Shown here: positions 14,084 to 19,089 of the stretch, piece after piece | How positions within the stretch are numbered: position 1 is the stretch's first letter | Layout of the letters: each line of letters opens with the position of its first letter | The notes under the pieces: generated by a model | The model's input: only the letters and a program-made list of their open reading frames with translations | Databases searched by the model: none | Told to the model about the DNA's origin: nothing | NCBI GenBank assembly: GCA_938033975.1 | Contig: CALHKJ010000526.1 | Coordinates: 1-19,089, forward strand | Direction: 5' to 3' | DNA length: 19,089 bases | Source of the DNA: an uncultured Saprospiraceae bacterium | Lineage (GTDB): Bacteria > Bacteroidota > Bacteroidia > Chitinophagales > Saprospiraceae | Translations under genes and position numbers: made by a program

Positions 14084-15028
14084 ATGAAGTATCTAAGCAT
14101 TTTAATTTGTTCATTGATTTTGACTTCGAATATTTTTGCCCAAGATATTCAAGAACTTGGCTCAGTCAATTGGCTGAGAGATTATGATGAGGCTTTGGCA
14201 CAAAGCTCAGAACTAAACAAACCTGTTCTAATTCTTTTTCAAGAAGTACCTGGTTGTGTTACTTGCAGAAATTATGGAGATAATGTTTTGAGTGATCCAC
14301 TATTAGTAGATGTTATAGAGCATTACTTTGTACCACTTGCAATTTTTAATAACAAAGGTGGCGCAGACAAAAAAATCTTAGATAAATACAATGAACCTAC
14401 TTGGAACAATCCTGTAGTTCGTATCGTAGATCACAAAGGAGAAAATTTAATAAAGCGAATCAACGGCAATTATTCAACAGCTGGACTGGTCGATGGTATT
14501 GTTCAATCATTTACCGAAAGGTCAAAGCAAATACCACAGGATATCAGATTGCTGTATGATATTGCTACCACAAATCCAACAGCGGAATCCACCTACTCTA
14601 TGTTTTGTTTTTGGTCGGGTGAAAAAACATACGGAAAACTCGATGGAGTGTATAGCACAACTGCAGGCTTGCAAAATGGTCGCGAGGTTGTAAAAGTAGT
14701 TTATGACCCAAGCAAGGTTACTGAAAAGGAATTGACCAAGAAAGGAAAGCAGTCCAATTGTGCTGATGATTTGTTTGAAGGTAGCAATGGCTTTAGAAAA
14801 GATAAAGATCCAAAGTACTATCTTAAAAACTCTGAATACAGAAAACTTGCGATGCACCCACTTCAAGCAGCAAGGATCAATAGCCTTTTGGGCCAAGGTG
14901 TAAAGGATGTTAGTGAGTGGCTTTTCCCAAGTCAGAAGTTGGCCTTAGAGAAAATGAATTCAAAAAAGGCATTGTATGATTTGGACTTTGATGAAGCTTG
15001 GAGCGAGATGAAAATGAATCTGGAGTAA
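14084..15028 (+). CDS. Secreted thioredoxin-like / MsrA-like fusion protein with VPGC-V-T-C motif
   Basis: The 314-residue protein begins with a signal peptide (MKYLSILICSLILTSNIFAQ) and is probably periplasmic. Residues about 28-145 form a thioredoxin-like domain with the redox motif V55-P-G-C58-V-T-C61. This resembles thioredoxin-like proteins in which the first cysteine is selenocysteine (VPGU); here it is an ordinary Cys. Residues about 165-215 resemble MsrA: FCFWSGEKTYGKLDGVYSTT (174-193) parallels the GCFWGxE active site with C175. GREVVKVVYDPSKV (199-212) parallels the conserved HAExVxVxYDP strand including E201. The last part has DPKYYLKNSEYRKLAMHPLQ (242-261). A possible role is repair of oxidised methionines in envelope proteins, with the thioredoxin half as built-in reductant; this is inference. 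It is the last gene of its unit and ends 10 bases from the convergent hisIE stop. Confidence 0.72.
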   Translation: MKYLSILICSLILTSNIFAQDIQELGSVNWLRDYDEALAQSSELNKPVLILFQEVPGCVTCRNYGDNVLSDPLLVDVIEHYFVPLAIFNNKGGADKKILDKYNEPTWNNPVVRIVDHKGENLIKRINGNYSTAGLVDGIVQSFTERSKQIPQDIRLLYDIATTNPTAESTYSMFCFWSGEKTYGKLDGVYSTTAGLQNGREVVKVVYDPSKVTEKELTKKGKQSNCADDLFEGSNGFRKDKDPKYYLKNSEYRKLAMHPLQAARINSLLGQGVKDVSEWLFPSQKLALEKMNSKKALYDLDFDEAWSEMKMNLE

Positions 15029-15038
15029 TTTTACATAA

Positions 15039-15626
15039 CTATCTTTTTCTACTATTTAGAATTGCTTCGATGTCTTCAAATTTGACACCTTTACTTTTAA
15101 GTAATATTAAATAGTGATAAAGTAAATCCGCAGCCTCATTTACAAAGAGTTCCTGATTGTTGTCCTTTGCTTCAATGATTAGTTCGACAGCTTCTTCTCC
15201 TACTTTTTGTGCAACCTTATTGATTCCTTTTTGATACAACTGATTGGTGTAAGAATTTTCATCATTTGTGTCAATACGCCTATGTATCGTATCTTCTAAT
15301 TCATAAACAAATCCTTTATTAGTTTCTTCTCCAAAGCAAGACTTACTTCCTGTATGGCAAGTTGGTCCCTCAGAATTTGCTTTGATTAAAATAGTATCAT
15401 TATCGCAATCCGTTTTAATGCTTACCACATTTAAGAAGTTTCCCGATGTTTCTCCTTTGGTCCAAAGTCTATTCTTGGTTCTACTAAAAAAACAAACCTT
15501 ATTTTCTTGTTTGGTTTTTGCTAGCGCTTCCCCATTCATATAACCCAACATCAATACTTGTAGTGTATGATTGTCTTGTACAATGACAGGTACCAAACCA
15601 TTTCCTTTTTCAAAATCTATATTCAT
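15039..15626 (-). CDS. hisI: Bifunctional phosphoribosyl-AMP cyclohydrolase / phosphoribosyl-ATP pyrophosphatase HisIE
   Basis: HisIE carries out the second and third steps of histidine synthesis. The HisE half removes pyrophosphate from PR-ATP, and the HisI half opens the adenine ring of PR-AMP. In the 195-residue protein the HisI domain (about 1-110) shows SRTKNRLWTKGETSGNF (48-64), the metal-binding D73-C-D75-x-D77, GPTCHTGSKSCF (87-98) with zinc-type C90 and C97. The HisE domain (about 112-195) shows QKVGEEAVELIIEA (140-153) and NEAADLLYHYLILL (163-176). All key residues are present. It is the last gene of the his operon, overlapping the hisF stop by 4 bases. No hairpin follows in the 10-base gap to the opposing gene. 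Confidence 0.95.
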   Translation of the reverse strand: MNIDFEKGNGLVPVIVQDNHTLQVLMLGYMNGEALAKTKQENKVCFFSRTKNRLWTKGETSGNFLNVVSIKTDCDNDTILIKANSEGPTCHTGSKSCFGEETNKGFVYELEDTIHRRIDTNDENSYTNQLYQKGINKVAQKVGEEAVELIIEAKDNNQELFVNEAADLLYHYLILLKSKGVKFEDIEAILNSRKR

Positions 15627-16378
15627 AGCCTTACGGGTATTTCTTGTGTTCTCAAATAATTTTTTAATGCTGGTATAGGAATTTCATTGAAGTGAAAAAT
15701 GCTGGCAGCAAGGCCTCCAGTTGCATCTGTTTGCTCAAATACTTCTTTGAAATGCTCTTTGATTCCTGCACCTCCAGAAGCAATTACTGGAATGTTGACC
15801 ACTTCTGAGACTTGTTTGGTGATATCAATTGCAAAACCATTTTTGGTCCCGTCGTTGTTCATAGAAGTCAAAAGAATTTCTCCAGCTCCTAATTGTTCAA
15901 TCTCTTTGGCCCAATCGATCGTTTTTTTATCAGTCGATGTTCTGCCGCCATGGACAAAAACCTTCCAAGTATCAACTACAAACTTTGTATCAATAGCAAC
16001 AACCACACATTGACTTCCAAATTCTTGAGCGATTTCTTTGATCAACTCAGGCCTTTTTACTGCTGAAGAGTTGATACTTACTTTATCGGCACCAGCCTTG
16101 ATTAAATTGCTGACATCTTCAACAGAACTTATGCCACCTCCAACTGTAAAAGGAATATTGACTTCCTTTGCAATTTGCTTGACCAACTCAATCATGGTTT
16201 TTCTTTTTTCTACCGTTGCGGTAATATCAAGAAACACCAATTCATCAGCACCCTGCTCAACATAGTTTTTTGCCAACTCAATGGGATCACCAGCATCTTT
16301 TATGTCTACAAAATTGACTCCCTTTACAGTGCGACCATTTTGAATATCGAGGCATGGTATGATTCTTCTCTTTAGCAT
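15623..16378 (-). CDS. hisF: Imidazole glycerol phosphate synthase, cyclase subunit HisF
   Basis: HisF takes ammonia from HisH and converts PRFAR to imidazole glycerol phosphate and AICAR, the latter feeding purine synthesis. The 251-residue TIM barrel has the catalytic aspartates D11 (IIPCLDIQNGRTVKG) and D130 (VVVAIDTKF). It also has the phosphate-binding FTVGGGI (77-83) and IASGGAG (199-205) loops, and the LLTSMNNDGTKNGF segment (169-182). The start MLKRRIIPCLD is typical. It overlaps hisA by 7 bases and hisIE by 4. Confidence 0.97.
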   Translation of the reverse strand: MLKRRIIPCLDIQNGRTVKGVNFVDIKDAGDPIELAKNYVEQGADELVFLDITATVEKRKTMIELVKQIAKEVNIPFTVGGGISSVEDVSNLIKAGADKVSINSSAVKRPELIKEIAQEFGSQCVVVAIDTKFVVDTWKVFVHGGRTSTDKKTIDWAKEIEQLGAGEILLTSMNNDGTKNGFAIDITKQVSEVVNIPVIASGGAGIKEHFKEVFEQTDATGGLAASIFHFNEIPIPALKNYLRTQEIPVRL

Positions 16379-17085
16379 AGTTTCTTTAATTCGTTCAATG
16401 TAATTTTCTTTTCATATATCGCTTTCCCAATAATTACTCCTTCACAGCCTATTTCTTTTAATTGGATAAGATCATCAATCGAAGAAACTCCTCCGCTTGC
16501 AATCAAACTTACCTTCGTCTCCTTTATGATTTCTTGATAAAGTTGTTCTGAAGCGCCTTGTAGCATACCGTCTTTAGAAATATCTGTGCAGATCACATAA
16601 GCAATCCCTTCTTGCTCATACTGTTTGATAAAATCTAGCACATCGATACTAGATGTTTCTAGCCAACCAGTGGTTGCAATTTTTCTGTCTAAACAGTCAG
16701 CACCTAAAATGATTTTGTTCTTTCCATATTTTTCAATCCAGCCTTTGAATATGGCTGGTTCCTTAACAGCGATACTTCCTCCAGTTATCTGATTGGCACC
16801 ACTCTCAAAAGCAATCTTTAGATCTTCGTCTGATTTTAGTCCACCACCAAAATCAACCTTTAGATTTGTGTTGCTGCAAATTTTTTCCAACACCCGGTAA
16901 TTGACAATGTGTTTTGATTTGGCTCCATCTAAATCTACCACATGCAAATATTCTATGCCGTAATCTTGAAACTCTTTGGCAATCTCCAATGGGTTTTCAT
17001 TGTAAATCTTTTTTGTGCTATAATCTCCTTTTGTGAGCCTTACACACTTGCCATCTATTATATCTATTGCAGGTACAATTCTCAT
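16372..17085 (-). CDS. hisA: 1-(5-phosphoribosyl)-5-[(5-phosphoribosylamino)methylideneamino]imidazole-4-carboxamide isomerase HisA
   Basis: HisA performs the Amadori rearrangement of ProFAR to PRFAR, the substrate of HisF. The 237-residue half-barrel-duplicated TIM protein shows the catalytic D8 (IVPAIDIIDGKCVRL) and D130 (ILGADCLD), the phosphate loops VDFGGGL (77-83) and LIASGGVSS, and CTDISKDGMLQG, a typical HisA segment. The start, length and order within the operon all fit. Overlaps of 4 bases with hisH and 7 with hisF suggest coupled translation. Confidence 0.97.
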   Translation of the reverse strand: MRIVPAIDIIDGKCVRLTKGDYSTKKIYNENPLEIAKEFQDYGIEYLHVVDLDGAKSKHIVNYRVLEKICSNTNLKVDFGGGLKSDEDLKIAFESGANQITGGSIAVKEPAIFKGWIEKYGKNKIILGADCLDRKIATTGWLETSSIDVLDFIKQYEQEGIAYVICTDISKDGMLQGASEQLYQEIIKETKVSLIASGGVSSIDDLIQLKEIGCEGVIIGKAIYEKKITLNELKKLC

Positions 17086-17660
17086 AGCCCTAAGAAATTT
17101 TTCAAAATTTGATTACCGATTCCTGCAGATTTTTCAGGATGAAATTGAGTGGCATAAAAATTATTCTTTTGTAAGCCTGCACTAAAGGTTTTGATGTATT
17201 CGCAAGTTGCAATGGTGTTTTCGCATTCTTCTGCATAATAACTATGCACATAATAAACATCATCATCACTATCTATTCCTTGAAATAAATCTCCGCTAAG
17301 CTTTGTAAAATTATTCCAACCCATGTGTGGGACTTTTTCTTGAGGGGGAAATAGCTTGACAGTTGTATCAAAAATTCCTAGGCAGTCTGTGTCTCCTTCT
17401 TGTGTGTTTTTGCACATAAGCTGAAGACCCAAACAAATTCCCAAGAAGGGTTTAGTGATAGATAAAATCTTAGCATCTAACTTCCGATCTTTTAGATATT
17501 TCATGGCTGAACTTGCCTCACCTACACCAGGGAAAATCACCTTATCTGCTGCATCAATTTTTTCTTCATCATCAGTAATTATACTTTCATAGCCCAATCG
17601 ACTTAAAGCATTCTGTACAGAAAGAATATTGCCTGCATTGTATTTAATAATTGCGATCAT
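17082..17660 (-). CDS. hisH: Imidazole glycerol phosphate synthase, glutaminase subunit HisH
   Basis: HisH is the class I glutamine amidotransferase that supplies ammonia to HisF through a channel. The 192-residue protein has the nucleophile C76 in FLGICLGLQLM (72-82), and the triad partners H174 and E176 in QFHPEKS. It also has the oxyanion-strand region PGVGEASSAM (44-53) and the VPHMGWN interface segment (110-116). The N-terminus MIAIIKYNAGNILSVQNAL is typical. It lies between hisB and hisA, overlapping each by 4 bases. Confidence 0.97.
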   Translation of the reverse strand: MIAIIKYNAGNILSVQNALSRLGYESIITDDEEKIDAADKVIFPGVGEASSAMKYLKDRKLDAKILSITKPFLGICLGLQLMCKNTQEGDTDCLGIFDTTVKLFPPQEKVPHMGWNNFTKLSGDLFQGIDSDDDVYYVHSYYAEECENTIATCEYIKTFSAGLQKNNFYATQFHPEKSAGIGNQILKNFLGL

Positions 17661-18745
17661 ATTGTTCCTTTTGTACTTGGAATACTAAAGTTGTCTGTCT
17701 TCTTGACAGCCATTTTTATTGCTTTCGCAAATGCCTTAAAAATTGCTTCAATTTTGTGGTGTTCATTTTCTCCCTCAGCTTTTATATTCAGATTGCATTT
17801 AGCAGCATCACTAAAGGATTTAAAAAAGTGCATGAACATTTCAGTAGGCATTTCTCCGACCATTTCTCTTTTGAATTTTGCATCCCAAACTAGCCAAGGC
17901 CTACCACCAAAATCTATGGCCACTTGTGCCAAACAATCATCCATAGGTAATAGAAAGCCATATCTTTCAATTCCCTTTTTGTTGCCCAATGCTTTCGCAA
18001 ATGCATCACCTAGTGTAAGAGCTACATCTTCAATAGTGTGATGCTCATCAATTTCCAAATCACCATCTACTTTAATATCCAAGTTTAAGTTTCCATGTTT
18101 GGCTATTTGCTCAAGCATATGATCAAAGAAACCAATGCCAGTATTTAGATTTGATTGGCCTTGTCCATCAAGGTTAACTGATATGCCAATGTTTGTCTCT
18201 TTTGTTTTTCTAGTGACGGTTGCTTTTCGAGGTTTGCTTTTTAAATACTGATAAATTTCTGCCCAATTGGTAGTTGACAAAACCGCTTCCTTGTTTTGTT
18301 CCCCAACAAATATTCCTTTTGCTTGTAAGTTTGTTGCCAATTCAATATCGGTCGCTCTGTCACCTATCACAAAGGAATTGACAAGATCATAATCTCCATA
18401 GATATATTGATTGAGTAATCCTGTTCTTGGTTTGCGTGTGGGAGCATTGTCTTCTGGAAAACTTCTATCAATCAAGACCTCTTTGAAGTGCACTCCTTCA
18501 TTTTCAAACTGTTTGATGATTTTTTCTTGAGCTGGCCAAAAGGTATCCTCCGGAAAGGAGTCTGTACCCAATCCATCTTGGTTGGTTACCATCACCAATT
18601 CATAGTCTAGTTCTTTGGCAATTTTGGAAAGCCATTGAAATACTCCGGGGTAAAACTCTAATTTCTCTAGACTGTCTAATTGATAATCTACTGGAGGTTC
18701 GATGACCAATGTGCCATCTCTATCAATAAATAATACTTTTTTCAT
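17657..18745 (-). CDS. hisB: Bifunctional histidinol-phosphatase / imidazoleglycerol-phosphate dehydratase HisB
   Basis: The 362-residue protein is a fusion. The N-terminal HAD phosphatase (about 1-165) has D8-x-D10-G-T, T54-N, and GDRATD (128-133), and removes phosphate from histidinol phosphate. The C-terminal dehydratase (about 175-362) shows GIGFFDHMLEQIAKHG (203-218), DEHHTIEDVALTLGDAF (233-249) and GENEHHKIEAIFKA (325-338), the histidine clusters that bind manganese, and makes imidazole acetol phosphate. In E. coli HisB the HAD part has a zinc loop with three Cys and one His; here the matching loop (LIDRSFPEDNAPTRKP, 91-106) has none of them. The catalytic residues are intact. It overlaps hisC and hisH by 4 bases each. 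Confidence 0.96.
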   Translation of the reverse strand: MKKVLFIDRDGTLVIEPPVDYQLDSLEKLEFYPGVFQWLSKIAKELDYELVMVTNQDGLGTDSFPEDTFWPAQEKIIKQFENEGVHFKEVLIDRSFPEDNAPTRKPRTGLLNQYIYGDYDLVNSFVIGDRATDIELATNLQAKGIFVGEQNKEAVLSTTNWAEIYQYLKSKPRKATVTRKTKETNIGISVNLDGQGQSNLNTGIGFFDHMLEQIAKHGNLNLDIKVDGDLEIDEHHTIEDVALTLGDAFAKALGNKKGIERYGFLLPMDDCLAQVAIDFGGRPWLVWDAKFKREMVGEMPTEMFMHFFKSFSDAAKCNLNIKAEGENEHHKIEAIFKAFAKAIKMAVKKTDNFSIPSTKGTI

Positions 18746-19089
18746 GATAGTGTTTTTAATGCGGCAAGTAATTCGTTGTTTTCATTTTGTCTTCCAATTG
18801 TAATTCGCAGACAGTTTTTTATTTGAGTTGTTCTATTTCTAGTTATTATTTTTTTATCAATCAATTCGCCATAAATGCGATCAGCATCATCAACTTTTAT
18901 TAAGAAAAAGTTTGCATCAGATGGATAAATATTTTTCACCAGATCAATGGTTGACAATTCTTTTTGCAGCCTTGCTTTTTCAGATTTAATTTTTGCAAGG
19001 TTATTTTCAAAAGTGTCATAGTCTTCTAGAGCATCAATAGCTGCTTGTTGATTTATTTCACTCACATTGTAAGGTGGCTTTACCTTATT
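18742..19089 (-). CDS. hisC: Histidinol-phosphate aminotransferase HisC, C-terminal fragment
   Basis: The gene runs off the right edge; only the last 115 codons are present. The visible start of the fragment, KPPYNVSEINQQAAIDAL, is a well-known HisC segment, and RITIGRQNENN near the end carries the arginine that binds the substrate carboxylate or phosphate. The PLP lysine lies outside the window. The GTG at 19065 lies inside the conserved segment and is not the start. The enzyme is a PLP-dependent class II-like aminotransferase that converts imidazole acetol phosphate and glutamate to histidinol phosphate. Its stop overlaps the hisB ATG by 4 bases. The operon promoter and hisG/hisD, if linked, must lie further right. 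Confidence 0.93.
   Translation of the reverse strand, partial: NKVKPPYNVSEINQQAAIDALEDYDTFENNLAKIKSEKARLQKELSTIDLVKNIYPSDANFFLIKVDDADRIYGELIDKKIITRNRTTQIKNCLRITIGRQNENNELLAALKTLS

Noticed and set aside
14522..14896. 124-residue open frame on the minus strand opposite the thioredoxin/MsrA-like gene
   Set aside because: The plus-strand gene has conserved redox motifs throughout this part. The antisense translation is a cysteine-rich shadow with no family resemblance.
17691..18041. 116-residue open frame on the plus strand opposite hisB
   Set aside because: The opposite strand is unmistakable IGPD coding sequence; the frame has no recognisable motifs and no promoter-like box.
18742..19065. A complete small gene starting at GTG 19065
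   Set aside because: The frame stays open to the window edge and the residues before the GTG (NKVKPPYN) are part of the conserved HisC segment, so this is the end of hisC.
1..19089. CRISPR arrays, tRNA or rRNA genes, insertion sequences, phage or defence genes
   Set aside because: No spaced direct repeats, cloverleaf-like segments, transposase motifs or defence families were visible on either strand, and the gaps between genes are too short to hide large elements.

Overview
The window looks like a chromosomal stretch from a member of the Bacteroidota. The evidence is low-GC DNA, promoter-like boxes of the TAnnTTTG type in several intergenic gaps, start sites without clear Shine-Dalgarno sequences, a ligase-associated helicase/PdeM pair, fused hisB and hisIE genes, and a Pmp3-like protein with the N-terminal extension seen in this phylum. 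The family within the phylum cannot be fixed from the sequence; a Saprospiraceae-like or Cytophagales-like origin is a guess. Coding density is very high and no stretch longer than about 200 bases lacks a gene. I see no rRNA, tRNA, CRISPR array, insertion sequence or phage gene.

Layout. Bases 1-87 hold the N-terminus of an FAD/NAD(P) oxidoreductase on the minus strand. A divergent 200-base gap leads into a two-gene plus-strand unit: the endonuclease-like phosphoesterase PdeM and a large Lhr-like DEXH helicase (288-3383), both starting with TTG. Facing them is a 1076-residue outer-membrane protein gene (3459-6689, minus). It combines a degenerate MA-type peptidase domain, a TolB/PD40-like propeller and an Omp85-like barrel. 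Next comes a plus-strand pair, an MBL-fold hydrolase and a degenerate TrpF-like barrel protein (6739-7925). The minus strand then carries a DUF2752 protein, a secreted/membrane Pmp3-like protein, a YqeY-type protein and the 16S rRNA dimethyltransferase RsmA (7922-10194). Divergent from rsmA is pdxA (10256-11320), for vitamin B6 synthesis, which faces a short GH73-type glucosaminidase gene (11438-12004).

From 12109 to 15028 lies a tightly packed four-gene plus-strand unit: an AlkA-like DNA glycosylase, an aspartoacylase-like zinc hydrolase, an unrecognised acidic protein, and a secreted thioredoxin-like/MsrA-like fusion protein. The rest of the window (15039-19089, minus) is a histidine operon in the order hisC(partial)-hisB-hisH-hisA-hisF-hisIE. 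Every junction in it overlaps by 4 or 7 bases, so translational coupling is likely. Together these genes convert phosphoribosyl-ATP through the imidazole ring stage to histidinol.

The region is mostly housekeeping. The points most worth a second look are the three-part outer-membrane pseudopeptidase/propeller/barrel protein, the VPGC thioredoxin-MsrA fusion, the TrpF-like protein without its catalytic cysteine, the terminator that abuts the start codon of the DUF2752 gene, and the use of obligatory non-ATG starts in three nucleic-acid genes.
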